The position numbers and the translations under genes were made by a program. Of a stretch of DNA of 64,000 nt, positions 23,801-34,769 are shown one piece after another. Source of the stretch: Halichondria panicea (Eukaryota; Porifera; Demospongiae; Suberitida; Halichondriidae). Position 1 is the stretch's first letter, and each line of letters starts with the position of its first letter. The notes below the pieces were generated by a model. It worked only from the letters and a program-made list of their open reading frames with translations, was not told where the DNA came from and did not search any database. The stretch is from NCBI RefSeq assembly GCF_963675165.1, contig NC_087389.1:1770001-1834000 (forward strand), given 5' to 3'.

Positions 23801-24034
23801 CTCAGCTTTGATCTTTCGACCATCGATGACGGCTGTTAGTCCAACAACAGCATAGGAATCTTCCAATGGAAACTTGAACAGTACTTCAATGGGATCCGGG
23901 GAATCATTGAGGTATGTCAGGACAGATTTGAGTCCTAGCACATAGCCTTGTATCTCAGCATTTACAGAGACATCTCTCAGAGGTATCGGGGTTTTCTTTC
24001 CAGCCACTAGTAGTCCAAAGTAGTCAGCAGACAT
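20806..24034 (-). CDS. VIT + VWA domain protein (VWA5A-like), 819 aa
   Basis: Three exons on the minus strand, 24034-22824, 22702-22588 and 21939-20806, sum to 2460 nt. The start chosen is ATG at 24032-24034 (MSADYFGLLV); an in-frame non-ATG extension exists. Residues about 1-130 form a vault-protein inter-alpha-trypsin (VIT) domain (VEVLFKFPLE-type strands, REKEEARAAYDDAIASG). The VWA domain follows with an intact MIDAS start, FLIDRSGSMSGSY, and LTDGSVSN. The short second exon encodes CFTFGIGSGAS and ends GERMQPK, as in VWA5A/LOH11CR2A proteins. The C-terminal half has a low-complexity GGGFGKK stretch, an acidic region and a duplicated PPPKLSAKMASAPV motif. It is probably cytoplasmic or nuclear; the family's function is poorly known. 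An intron-located ORF-free stretch covers 21940-22587. Confidence 0.88.
22430..22545 (+). repeat. Dispersed repeat shared with 34066-34180
   Basis: TTAGTTTTCGTCGCATTGCA and GAGCAGTTACAGCTG, then CA-rich DNA and CAGTCAGCTTTA, occur in the same order at 34074-34170. It lies in the second intron of the VWA gene. Its class is unknown and may be a short interspersed element. Confidence 0.55.
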
Positions 24035-24054
24035 TGTAGCGTGCAGCACTCTAG

Positions 24055-24253
24055 AATTGAAGTGTCGAAGTGTACAGGGATTTGAGGAGTTCTTGCAACT
24101 GTAATGTCGAGAGCGGAAGTACCTGTCACGTGAACAGTTACGTAATTATGGCTCATTACAAACCAATTTTTCTCCAATAAAGCCTTTAGGCCTGTTTATT
24201 TTGGGAAAAAACGACCTATACAGGAGGCTTTGCTCTATCTGCAAGCCTTTGCA
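24055..24253. repeat. Left arm of a large inverted repeat (VWA gene 5' flank)
   Basis: GAGGAGTTCTTGCAACTGTAATGTCGAGAG and the sequence after it recur inverted at about 25920-26098. The arms are diverged, about 180-200 bp, and separated by nested transposons. The arm includes the likely promoter and 5' UTR of the VWA gene. Confidence 0.7.
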
Positions 24254-24491
24254 CAGGGGCGGATCCAGAGGTAGTTCGTTGGGTTCGTACGAACTACCCT
24301 TCCAGCTAGTATATATTAGCTAGCTAGCTAACTAACTGTACTGTCGTGACAAAGTCGTACAAAGCTCTCCGCTTAATAAAAGGGTGGGGCTGGTTCTCTT
24401 TGCATAATAAAAGGGTGGGGCTGGTTCTCTCTACATAACAAGAGGGTGGGGCTGGCTACTGCAGCCACATTGATTTGCACCGTGGTCAAGC

Positions 24492-25259
24492 CAGGGGCGG
24501 ATCCAGGGGTGATTTTGAGGGGCTGAAGCCCCCCCCTTTTGAAAAACTACCTATGTATTGCTAGTCTGAGGTTACAACAATTTTGCCACCAACCTTGTTA
24601 CTTATGCATCTGCATGTAGACTCACTGACTTAAGAGATGCTAGACAATTGCCAAGTCTAGCTACTAAGAGTATAAAGGATGTAGGCTAGCTAGCTGGACA
24701 TGCATACTATACTAGCTAGTAGCTAGAACTAATAAAGTGCATAGGTCAACTATTGCTGTTGCTGAGTCAGCTCCTTGTGCAATGTTTTGTAGCCTCGATC
24801 ATATCCCAGGCCTCTTTTCCTAGGCCTTGTGAAGGAGGCTATTGTGCATGCTGTTGAGCTGCAACATGATGGAGCAGATCTCAGACTTTTTCAGCTAGTT
24901 GCAAGGAAGCAGCCTTATCTCCTCTCACTCTCAGTGCAGTCTGGGTAGGCATTGTGATTCTTTCATGTACCAAGAGTGCATGAATGTAGATGTAACATCT
25001 ACAGTATACATCCTTTTGTTGATCAGAACGAGTTTTTTGTATTAACTTTTTCATACATTCAGTATTCACTTATTAATATGACAGTTCAAAGGTAAAAGTG
25101 TGAGCAAATTGTAAAAAGCAAAAAATTTCGCCTCCGGCGAGGCGGGAGGGGGATGCTCCCCCTCCCATACCCACCCCCTGGGTGGCTCCGCCACCCTCGT
25201 ACGGGGCTTCGCCCCTTTCTACTAGCCCCCCCCTTTCATTTTTCCTGGATCCGCCCCTG
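24492..25259. mobile_element. Inner nested TIR transposon, 5-bp TSD
   Basis: The ends CAGGGGCGGATCCAGG and CCTGGATCCGCCCCTG are flanked by CAAGC (24487-24491, 25260-25264). It contains GC-rich mini-hairpins near its right end (CCTCCGGCGAGG, GGTGGCTCCGCCACC, GGGGCTTCGCCCC). It also hosts a 52-bp foldback at 24790-24841. It is non-coding. Confidence 0.7.
24790..24841. repeat. Miniature TAGCCTCGAT foldback
   Basis: It starts TAGCCTCGATC and ends GGAGGCTA with a CCCAGGCCT/AGGCCTT stem. It has the same termini as the 1088-bp element at 36824-37911. Confidence 0.5.
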
Positions 25260-25914
25260 CAAGCGATAATATTATTATATCTAGCCATGAATCCTTGACT
25301 CCTGGTGTAAGAAGAGGAAAGTTTCAGGTAAGGGAGAGTGCATGACACTGCATATTGAATGACACTGCATACTTACAGTTACATGTATAATTGCCCTCAT
25401 TAATATATTGATGGTCAAGTTCTACAAGTCTATATATATAGCCAAGTCTCCTCTTCACCAGCCACCACCGTCTGTCTTTCCACTGGGGACCACTACTATC
25501 TCTCCTCCAGTCACAACCATCTCTCCTGTGTTTATAAATCATGAGGGAGAACATGAGGGTTAATTAGTGGGCGTGGTACTTTAAAAGGGGCGTGGTCAAA
25601 AATTTCGGCGCTGCGCGCCCAGTGAAATTCTTACCCGCGCTTTGCGCGGACAAGAAGTACTATAAGAACCCCCCTTCCTTAAATCCTGGATCCGCCCCTG
25701 TTGCACCACAGCTAAAGCTATCCTTGAGCCCAAAATCGTGAGCTACTACTATTAGTCTGTCACACAAACTGTGTATCCAGCTAGCTGGAGCTAGCCTAAG
25801 AGAGATTTTACTGAGACTAGTGATACACTTTCAACAGCTTACAGTCAGGCTGGGGCAAGTAGTAGCTCACAAAACGATTAGAATCTCAAGGATAGCTTCA
25901 GCTGACAACCTTCT

Positions 25915-26110
25915 GTGGTGCAAAGCCTTTACCAAAGGCTCTTAGTTTTCTGATGTAAGTCGATGTTTTCCCAGTTTAACAAAAATGAATAGGCTCTATT
26001 GGAGAAAAATTGGTTTGGAAATTCAAACTTGTTACCAAGGTTCACGTGACAGGTACTTCCGCTCTCGACATTACAGTTGCAAGAACTCCTCAAATCCCTG
26101 TACCTACACG
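25915..26110. repeat. Right arm of the large inverted repeat
   Basis: This is the inverted relative of 24055-24253; GGTACTTCCGCTCTCGACAT is the reverse complement of the VWA 5' flank. No second VWA coding sequence follows to the right. The 26.1-26.9 kb stretch holds only a small MITE-like repeat (26280-26421, ends CTGTTTAAAACAGGAGTG / CACTCCTGTTTTAATTAACAG). Confidence 0.65.
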
Positions 26111-26915
26111 TACACCAACTGCATGCTGACTAGACTAGCTGTGGCTTTATAATGAGCCCACAAGTTTAAAAATAGACCTAAATCTGATGTAATTCCTTTT
26201 CAGCCACCCACTCATGTTTGCATTGCTACAATCATTGAAACAACAATGGTATTGTGAGACAGAAGCAATTATGATACAGCTGTTTAAAACAGGAGTGCGC
26301 TTCAGTTATTCTTTCAGAAATAACACTACCTCTTTAGTATTGTATGTTGACATACTCTAGCATACCTGGAACTTTCTTATAATAATTTATTGAAAGTCAC
26401 TCCTGTTTTAATTAACAGATACCTGGTGAATTTTTGCTAGAAAATATTTGGTTACGTAATTTATGATTAAATCACAAATATCATGAAGAGCATAAATAAA
26501 GCTGTGAATGTAGATTTTTTGTACCAAGACTGTACATTGTGTGGTGGGTTCTCCACTTGGATGATGAGCCATGGAAAATTTAATTCTGTACAAACTATTG
26601 TGGTATGCTACTTATTTTCGTATACTGAGTGTGATACTATGGTCTGTATCTCTCTGGTACTTCAGCTTCAGTATTACTGTCCTAGGCTAGTTGCTGCTCA
26701 TGTTGCAGAATCACCACAAAAAATTTTAAGTGGTTACACTTGAAAAAATGTTGTTTGCTGGAAAGAAGAGTAGGCCCACTTAGCTTGAGTTGGTGTCGTC
26801 TTCGTTGGGGCAATTTCCAGCTTCCTAAAGGTAGCTCATACTAAAACAAAGAGTATAACATTTCTAATTAAACGTCGTGTAACTTGCATACTTCTAGAGA
26901 TACTGCTGTTCAAAG

Positions 26916-26962
26916 TTTATGTACAATACGCACTATTTTAAATAGTGCGTATTGTACATAAA
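26916..26962. repeat. Perfect palindrome, 22-bp arms, 3-nt loop
   Basis: The arm 26916-26937 is exactly complementary to 26941-26962 around TTA. The arms contain GTACAATACGCACTATT. It lies about 240 bp upstream of the P450 start codon. Confidence 0.85.
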
Positions 26963-27202
26963 ATTTTTACTATACAAAATGCAGGAATTACGGGTATAAT
27001 TTTTATTGTAGCACATGTACAGAATCACAATCATTGTATTTTGTTGTGGGCAGATGTTAGGCCACACAGCCCCGCCCCCCTATTTGCAAGCAAACAGAGT
27101 CATGCCCCACCCATCTTTTATGCCTTGCCTAGTTCTTCTCTCTAGCTAGCTAGCTATAGCTAGATCTCCCTCTGGCTAGATCTAGTAGCAGCTCACAAAT
27201 TC

Positions 27203-28750
27203 ATGATGTTGAGTCTGCTTTGCTGGCTGTCTCTGCTCCTGTCTGCTGCTCTAACTTATATATTTTGGAGCAACCTTCCCAGGGCAGTCTGGCAGTATTA
27301 CAGACAGTGCAAGTATTTGAAGAAATTCCCGTCATGGCCAGCTCATTGGCTCTGGGGACACCTTCACCTAGTTAAACCGAATGAGGAAACGATTATGAGG
27401 TATATGGACTTCATGAAAGAAAAGAAACCAAAAATGACATGTTTTTGGGTCGGACCCTTCTTTGCTTCCGTTGGAGTACACCATCCGAACTACCTAAAGA
27501 TTCTCCTAAAGGAAGAAAAAAGCAGACCGATATATAGATTGTTTCTGCCTTGGCTTGGAGAGGGTTTACTGATAGCAGAAGGCCAAAGATGGGCCCGGAA
27601 TAGACGTCTTCTCACCCCAGCCTTCCATTTTGAAATACTGAAGGGTTACGTTCCTGTTTACAATAGTTGTGTTGAAGTATTTCTAGAAAAGTGGAGAGTA
27701 AAAGCACAAGAAGGAATTCCTGTTAAAATTTTTGACACTGTCAGCCTGTTGTCATTGGATATAATCTCTCAATGTGCATTCAGTTATAAGAGTGATTGTC
27801 AAAATGCAAAGTTCAAGCATCCATACGTGAAAGCTGTATACGATCTGTCATTTCTAGTCACTGATCGATTCTTGAATCCGCTACACCACATTGACTGGCT
27901 CTATGCCCTTACTTCTTCTGGACAGAAAATGAGAAAGGCTTGCAAACTTGTCCACGATCATTCCATGACTGTTATAAATGAGCGAAGGACAGTTCTAAAT
28001 CTCCAACAATTTCCTAAGAAACAAAGCTTCGATGTTGATGCTCTTTACAACAAAGTGTCACAGAATAGGAAGTATCTCGACTTTCTCGACATTCTACTTA
28101 CTGCTACTCATGAAGATGGAACTGGACTGTTGGATGTGGATATTCGAGCAGAAGCAGACACGTTTATGTTTGAGGGACACGATACAACAACTAGTGGGAT
28201 GTGTTGGACTCTTTACTGCCTAGCTAAGCACCCAGAACACCAGGACAAGGTCAGGGAGGAGGTGAGGAGTGTGTTGATGGACAGAAATTTCCTTGACTAC
28301 GATGACCTCAAAAATCTTAAGTACACACAGTGGTGCATTAAAGAAGCTATGAGGCTCTACCCACCCGTTCCAGAGATTTACCGAAAAGTGTCTGAAGATG
28401 TCAAACTCGATGACTACACTATTCCTAAGGGTACTCAATTCTCAATCCAAATTTATGCTCTCCACCACAATCCTGAGTTTTGGGAAAACCCTGAAGTGTT
28501 TGATCCCCTTCGATTCCATCCTAGCAATGCTGACAAACGTGATCCGTACACCTACATTCCATTTTCTGCTGGCCATAGGAACTGTATCGGCCAAAATTTT
28601 GCACTGAATGAAGAGAAAGTGGTTATTGGCTCAATTGTTAATCGTTTTCACCTGACACTGGACAAAGCTAACGAAGTTGAGATGAGTCCAAGAGTAGTGT
28701 TACGTTCAAAATATGATATCCTAATGCAGTTGGAAGAATTGAAGAATTAA
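27203..28750 (+). CDS. Cytochrome P450, CYP4-like, single exon (515 aa)
   Basis: A single open frame from ATG 27203 (a second ATG follows at once) to TAA. An N-terminal hydrophobic anchor (LCWLSLLLSAALTYIFW) points to ER-membrane attachment. Expected P450 motifs are all present: WARNRRLLTPAFH (C-helix), the CYP4 I-helix signature EADTFMFEGHDTTTSG including the glutamate that can link covalently to haem in CYP4 enzymes, EAMRLYPPVP (ExxR), and the haem loop FSAGHRNCIGQNF with its cysteine ligand. The length is normal for the family. The likely activity is omega-hydroxylation of fatty acids or related lipids using NADPH-P450 reductase; the substrate cannot be read from sequence. Lack of introns contrasts with all neighbouring genes and may reflect an old retrocopy. 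Confidence 0.95.
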   Translation: MMLSLLCWLSLLLSAALTYIFWSNLPRAVWQYYRQCKYLKKFPSWPAHWLWGHLHLVKPNEETIMRYMDFMKEKKPKMTCFWVGPFFASVGVHHPNYLKILLKEEKSRPIYRLFLPWLGEGLLIAEGQRWARNRRLLTPAFHFEILKGYVPVYNSCVEVFLEKWRVKAQEGIPVKIFDTVSLLSLDIISQCAFSYKSDCQNAKFKHPYVKAVYDLSFLVTDRFLNPLHHIDWLYALTSSGQKMRKACKLVHDHSMTVINERRTVLNLQQFPKKQSFDVDALYNKVSQNRKYLDFLDILLTATHEDGTGLLDVDIRAEADTFMFEGHDTTTSGMCWTLYCLAKHPEHQDKVREEVRSVLMDRNFLDYDDLKNLKYTQWCIKEAMRLYPPVPEIYRKVSEDVKLDDYTIPKGTQFSIQIYALHHNPEFWENPEVFDPLRFHPSNADKRDPYTYIPFSAGHRNCIGQNFALNEEKVVIGSIVNRFHLTLDKANEVEMSPRVVLRSKYDILMQLEELKN

Positions 28751-30211
28751 GTGATCCATGCATGCATGAATACCATTTGACTTAATTTGTGCTTCAAACA
28801 ATTATTGTACCGTACATGCACTGAGCATGAAGCATCGCATGTGTGTAATCTTAATGACATCATAAAGCACGTACCTTTTATGCCTTTGTACAATTACAGA
28901 TCTATATCCATGCACCGTAATATTTTTGTACAACCACCCTTTTGCACAGCCATGCACCCTTCACCATTATAGTGAACGCTTTTAATTAACGTTGTATAGC
29001 GGAATTCACAAAGGAAACCTAAAGTGTATATAGATGTGATAGTATATAGGGTAAAGTGGGTATATTGTGACAGAACCAATTAAGAAGAAGCTGTTTAAAA
29101 CAGATGTGCTTCAGCTATTCTTTTTGAACTTAAACCTCTCTAAGTATTTTTATTTGGAGTTGTAGGTATAGTTTGTTTATATACATGTAAGTGGGTGCCA
29201 AATGTTTTGTTGTCAAATTTACTAGCTATAGTACATGTTATTGTAACAGGAGTAACTAGATAGAATAATTAAATTTCCAGATATCCTAGAGTAGATGCAT
29301 GCGTTTAATGGTAGCGGTGTCTTCGTTATTATTATTGTTATACCCCCCCCTGTCTCATAATTAATACCCGAACCATTTTGAACTGTAAACAAAACACCTT
29401 TTTTTTACGTAGGGTCTACATGCAAAGTCTAATGACCATACTGCACTGATAGCAGTTAGTGAACAGCTAATTTTAGCTTCCTCATCCAAGATTACTGCAA
29501 GACAGGGGGGCCAGAAACATTTAGATGTCTCATAATACCGGGGCCAGAAACATTTAGATGTCTCATAATACCGGCCCCCTTGCCTACAGTTACTTCTACT
29601 GGTTAGTTGGGAAGAAAGAAGGAGAGAATGCACATGAGTTGTGTCTGCATGGCCTTAAAATTGATGTTAATTGCAATTAGGAGCACAAGGGAATTAGTGA
29701 GAAGGTGTTGCTGTGTTTTTACCACAAATAAGAAACTCGTGCCAAGGAAAAGGTGATCCAAGAGAGAATAGCTAATACGACCAATGTATTTGGTGTGCAC
29801 TGTGTCAATTCTATCTCCATGTTAATTTCTGTATCACAGCTGATGAATGGATTGTAGTCTCGCGGAAGCCAGACCTCTGGGATGAAACGTCTGGCTTGTG
29901 AGACTATATAATTATACGTGGATTGCCAAGGAGCTACAAATGGAGCTGCATGCAGTTCAATCAGCTGGACCAAATTAGGTCCTATCATCCAGGCCTCTTT
30001 TTATGGACTTAATACTATCTCCCTGGAAACAGTGACTCGCAATGGCAGGACGAAAGTATGTATACTATAACAAATACCATGCATGTTAGCCCTGCTCATG
30101 CACATTAAATTAGTTGTTGTATGAAAATTTGTATTATATAAAGCTGCGTGTACAAGCTGCTGCTAGCACGCATTTGTAAAATATATTTCCTCTATAAGCT
30201 ACCTCTATAAT
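28751..30211. other. Intergenic, short repeats only
   Basis: No gene is supported. A 33-bp unit (GGCCAGAAACATTTAGATGT start) is tandemly duplicated at about 29509-29580. A foldback at 29854-29903 has AGTCTCGCGGAAGCCAGAC pairing with GTCTGGCTTGTGAGAC. A diverged repeat at about 29085-29260 resembles 26280-26421. Confidence 0.5.
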
Positions 30212-30566
30212 TAGTCTGATGAATCAGCCGCCCTTCCCTAGGGGAAACCGTCTGAGCACTTCAGTCTGAACTTTTTGGCCAGGTCGGAATTACCAATCAG
30301 ATGAAGATTTACAAAATTTAATTTGAGGAAAAAGAGTAAGTGAAGTTGACTGCACTAGGCTTGTATAAACCTGTCCCTTTAGCAAAGTTCTTGCAAAAAT
30401 TCATAGCTGCTAGTCAAGCGTTCGCGGTTGACCAGTCACCTTTGCACGTGTTTCATAACATTCTTCTGGTTTATGACAATTAACCTTCCATTGTGCAAGT
30501 GCATGACCTTCAGACTAAAGTGTTCAGACTGTTTCTCCGCTAGAGGGCAGCTGATTCATGAGACTA
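30212..30566. mobile_element. TAGTCTSATGAATCAGCC MITE, copy 1
   Basis: The left end TAGTCTGATGAATCAGCCGC matches the inverse of the right end (CAGCTGATTCATGAGACTA). A subterminal CCGTCTGAGCACT / AGTGTTCAGAC pair is also present. It is related to 40373-40845. Confidence 0.65.
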
Positions 30567-30624
30567 TAATTATATAGATGGACCCCACCATTGCCATTGA
30601 AGTGTCAGTATATAGAATCTTGTT

Positions 30625-30940
30625 AATCCGGTCACCCTTGGGATAGTGCATTTTGGCCAAAAAAGCAGGTGGCTGCATTTCCGAAAAGCAATGGCTAAAA
30701 AGCAACCCTACCTCGAATCTAATGGCTAATTTTGTGGTTATATCTCGAAGATAATAATTATGCTCTCTACTCCACTCTCTATTCATGTGGAATCCAATTT
30801 TATCTGCCAAACCCCAAACATCATATCCGGCTGTAAATTAACGTATACTTAAAAACCTAGTTTGGAGCAGTCAGCACAACAGAATAGCAAGTGGCCGCAT
30901 TTCAGGGCGAGTTTTGTGCAAGCTAGCAATCAATGATCGC
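30625..30940 (+). repeat. Diverged dispersed repeat, also at 35630-35925
   Basis: Shared blocks in order include GGCCA/GTGGT-type starts, GATAATAATTATGCTCTC-like, CCAAACATCATA, AAAAACCTAGTTT and GTGGCCGCATTTCAGGGCGA. It is non-coding and its class is unknown. Confidence 0.5.
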
Positions 30941-31404
30941 CTAAAAGTTTCAAGCCTATTATTTTTGTTTTCAACGTCGTGAATCAACAACAAAAACACT
31001 TAGCTAACCAACGTGTTTTAATGCTGGTTCACTCAGATGATGTTCACTTGGAGCATCGGAGAAGATCGAATATATTGGTACAACACACATGACATTGTAC
31101 TGTTTGGTGGACGGATGCCTTACAAAATGACAATGTCAAATCTACGTCCCATTTTCAGTGCTTAATTAGGTGGTTGCATTTTGGTTTTTTTAGTCAGTTA
31201 CAATTGTAATCGGTTATGCTAATTTACTGCTTTGCCATAATATTTTACTCACGAATGAAGCGACCTTGCCTACATTTGCCTACAATACAAGCATGCAGCA
31301 ACCACAAAAATATTATCCAACAAAGTGACTATAAAATAATATTGCTCAACCCCACGAATGTTTCGCCCCCTGAAAATTACTGGCTCTACGGTACCTACTC
31401 TTGA

Positions 31405-31830
31405 CGGTACATATACAAACGTTAACTGTTTGTGACCACATGCAGTATTCCTATAAATTCTCATGCATGGTTCTCCAATCTCTTCTGTATCGATGTAGTC
31501 CAACACTGCTGTTTTTTCCGATTGAAAGCTGCAAATCTGCTCTTCGATGTGCTCGACATCTGCCGACTAACTGTACATCTACCATGCAACTATATCTATA
31601 CCAAGAATCCAAAAATCGCTACTTTGGCTTGTAATCAGAACTGCTATCAGGCCTCTCTCTCTTTTGAATACACACAGCAGTGCATGTACTATACCCTGCA
31701 CAATGACCGCTTATTTAATATAGTAGCTCAGACCAGGCGATTTACTTGCATTCTTGCGTCCATAAAACCAGAGCCATAAAATAGTGTATCGATGGGATTT
31801 GATTCTGGCCAGAACAGACAAGGTATTGCT
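31405..31830 (-). pseudogene. Decayed partial GLYAT-like paralogue
   Basis: On the minus strand, pieces match internal exons of the intact gene at 31920-34642. An exon-2-like WPESNPIDTLFYGSG ends at 31746. An exon-3-like CCVYSKERGLIAVLIT runs about 31679-31602. An exon-4-like VEHIEEQICSFQSEKTAVL starts at 31559. The acceptor of the exon-3 piece is CAC instead of CAG, and neither exon 1 nor the GNAT exon is found. It is likely the remains of a tandem duplicate. Confidence 0.6.
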
Positions 31831-31919
31831 CTTGATTCGTAGACTCAAAAATTTTATAGACTAAGTCTCCTAGATAGCAATATTCATAGTATTATTACTT
31901 ACACGTATAAACAAAAGAT

Positions 31920-34642
31920 CTAGCTGCAACAAATCAATGGAATACATTCACCTGATTTAACAAAACCCAGACTAACAAAAAGTGATGCAGCACATTGATT
32001 GTCTTTTTTAACAAAAGCAATGGGTATTTCCCCATCGTCTACAATTCGTTTGCACATGTATTGTACTAGGAGTGTGGCTAATCCTTTCCTTCTATGGTTC
32101 TTTTGAACAAATAAATGTCCTAGATTTCCATCATGATATTGCAGACACCAACCGATTGGTGATCCACTCACTTCTCCTGTCTCTGACTTAGTGAATAAAC
32201 CAACACTGTGGTAGTGCTTAATAAGTTTTGTAAAAAAACATATTTTCCTCTCAGGTGTAACTGAACAAGTTTTCCATGTTGTAGCAATCTCCTCTGCATG
32301 ATGTTCGCCTAGCTTCTTCAGCACATAGCCATCAGGGCAAACACTGCACAGTTAGTGTAAAAATTAATTAATGTCTGCAATTCACTGTAAAAAATGATGT
32401 GTGGTTTTGTGGTATTAGGCCTATATCTACTTTAATACTATATTATTGTACTCAGAAATGGTAATTAGCAATAGGCATAATTATACATGTAGACTGGCTG
32501 ACTGAGTGACAGTGAGTGTTAGCATGCATACAACACGAGGATTCTCTATAACCGTGAACATATTCATAGAGAATTCACGCCATGCGTTGAGCTTCGTTGC
32601 ATATTATAGCGGCAAATCAGATACAATAACTTTTTACTGCAATGACAAACATCATTAGGGGAATGATCGTGAATCGGAATGATCGTGAATCTATAAAGCA
32701 ACGATTAGAAAACAGTGTTTCTTGTCGCCTTCGAAATCCCCTACAAGTTTAAACTATATAACTATACATGCATGTACTGTCTCATTAACCGATTAGCCGC
32801 GTTTATGACTTCATGCAGTCCATGAAATATAAATGGTATAGGTACTGTATGAATTTTATTACACACTTTTTACATATTGTACGTAAATTAAAAGTTAATT
32901 AAACGTACTATAGTCCCATTGTGTGTACACACGTAGTAGCTTGATAGTAGGCATGGTTGTCACGGTCCAAGGCTAATTGAACAGTGCATTCCTTTCTTTT
33001 AAGTACTATCTGCAAATCCTTCTGTATGTCTTCTGCTTGCGCTCTGTCAACTAACAGTAGAATAGGCATGCATGTTATTAGCACCACTTAAAACTAATTA
33101 GCCTACCAATTATCCAAGAATGTCCTTTTTGGCTTCCAATCAGCCCACCCAACATTTGTGTGAGGCTGCTGTCATTTGAATACACACAGCACTGCACTAT
33201 TCTCTGTACGCATTGTGGCTATAATTATATAGCTAAATAAACTAGTGTTCAAGCTGGCGCTGTGCTAATGCCTCTCGCCATGATTTGCTTTCGCTCAAAA
33301 GTATAGAAGAGAAAGTATAGAAGAGGAAAAAGTGTATAAAATAATCTGTCTAAAACTGACTTGCAATTGTATAATTATGGTATCATTGTTGTGTTTTGTG
33401 GCTGCTTATACCAGGACCTCAAGGATCTAGGAAGCAACAAAGAAGAAGATTTTGTTTTCAATTAATTATAAGCGGAAGTGCATAATTATTTCATAAAGTT
33501 AGCTTATCTATATAAAGTCACTGAGAAGAAAAGACTTATTACATGCATCTATTGTTGTATTATGTGGCTTTAATACCAGGACCTCAAGAAAGAAGAAAAT
33601 TGGATCTGTAGTTCATGCAGTGTATAATTATAATATTTAAGAAGAAAAGACTTGTGTACATGCATATTGTTATCTATAGTAGTGTTTTGTGGCTTACCAG
33701 GCCCTCAAGAAAAATATGATTCTGCCAGGAGGATCTGGATCTGGGGAATGAGCGCGCATGCGCATTACATCCATAGGAATAATTAAAGGGTGTGTCCAAA
33801 GAGATCAATTTCACAAATGGCTACTGCTAGCTAGCTGTTTTAACAGGTATTTTCTGAGTCTTGTAGCTAACAAAAAGCTAGCGCTTTAGTGCAAGGCTAA
33901 CTCATATGTTGAATAGAAAGTTTGTGCGGACAGATGATGCTATGAAAGATTCTGAAGAGACTGCAACAGCCTTCAATGTGAGTCAAACTAGCCATAACTC
34001 GAGAAAGAAGCTTTAGTTTGCTAATCCACGAATCAAAATCCAAGAGAACGTGGCTAGAAGCCTATAGAAGCTGTTAGTTTTCGTCGCATTGCAACCGTTG
34101 AGCAGTTACAGCTGGAACAGACACACAGACACACAGACACACACACACACACAGTCAGCTTTACCGTATCCCTTGTGCGGCTACGCCTCGAGGCATAATA
34201 ATAAAGCTATACGTACGTTAGGGTGGGTCAGGGCACTCAGTGCATGGACTATAATTATACATACTTGCAATCAGGAATATAGCTCATTCAGCTATAATTA
34301 TACTTACAGTAAGCCCCAAAAATGGGGTGTCAATGAGGAAGAGGATGACTGTAAATTCTGGCCAGCCATTAGTGAAAATACACCCTTTAATGTCTCCAGA
34401 CTTTGTTCGCAGAATGGTATTCAACAGAGATAGTTCAAACTGTTCAAAATGATATTATTTATACCTATAAAGTCTAATATAAGCCTAATATATAATGTAC
34501 AGCTTATGTCACTTTGACATACATTATTGCATGCACTTACCCATTTTGGCTGTGGGTTGCTTCTGAGCTTATGTTCAAGCTCATCAAAGAGCTCACTTTC
34601 AATAAGTTTCCAGCAGTCTCTTTCACTGTATATTTTATCCAT
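31920..34642 (-). CDS. Glycine-N-acyltransferase-like GNAT protein, 286 aa, 5 exons
   Basis: Exons on the minus strand: 34642-34541, 34439-34308, 33191-33107, 33050-32933, 32343-31920. They total 861 nt with every junction in phase. The protein starts MDKIYSERDCWKLIE. The N-terminal half has GCIFTNGWPEFTVIL, resembling the substrate-side domain of GLYAT proteins. The last exon is a GNAT fold of the FR47/GLYAT C-terminal type: GWCLQYHDGNLGHLFV, then the acetyl/acyl-CoA loop VQKNHRRKGLATLLVQ, then FVKKDNQCAASLFVSLGF. The total length fits GLYAT (about 290 aa). Expected activity is acyl-CoA-dependent N-acylation of an amino acid or small amine; the substrate is unknown. A damaged second copy lies directly downstream. 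The gene model beyond the last exon rests on my splice-phase reasoning. Confidence 0.75.
33384..33735. repeat. Three imperfect repeats in a GLYAT-like intron
   Basis: TTGTGTTTTGTGGCT/TACCAGG.CCTCAAG occurs at about 33389, 33553 and 33690, spaced about 130-165 bp. These lie in the second intron of the minus-strand gene. They are non-coding. Confidence 0.55.
34066..34180 (+). repeat. Dispersed repeat shared with 22430-22545
   Basis: See the copy at 22430. Here the CA-rich middle is longer (about 34112-34152). Confidence 0.55.
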
Positions 34643-34769
34643 GTTGTTAATAATTATAGTGGTTTGGCTGTTCTTAGACAGCATGCTATTCAGTATTATT
34701 GTATGGGTGCAGTATCTATTTCCTGGTAGTTGATACCATGCAGGAGCGCACTGAGAACGTGTTGGCATG

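Larger units (their letters stand above)
24254..25700. mobile_element. Outer TIR transposon (CAGGGGCGGATCC), 5-bp TSD
   Basis: It is bounded by CAGGGGCGGATCC and GGATCCGCCCCTG and flanked by TTGCA on both sides (24249-24253, 25701-25705). Terminal sequence and 5-bp duplication suggest a hAT-related group, which is inference. No transposase is visible; it contains a nested relative. Confidence 0.7.

Noticed and set aside
24492-25259. GC-rich hairpins as bacterial-type terminators
   Set aside because: They are internal palindromes of a MITE in a eukaryotic genome.
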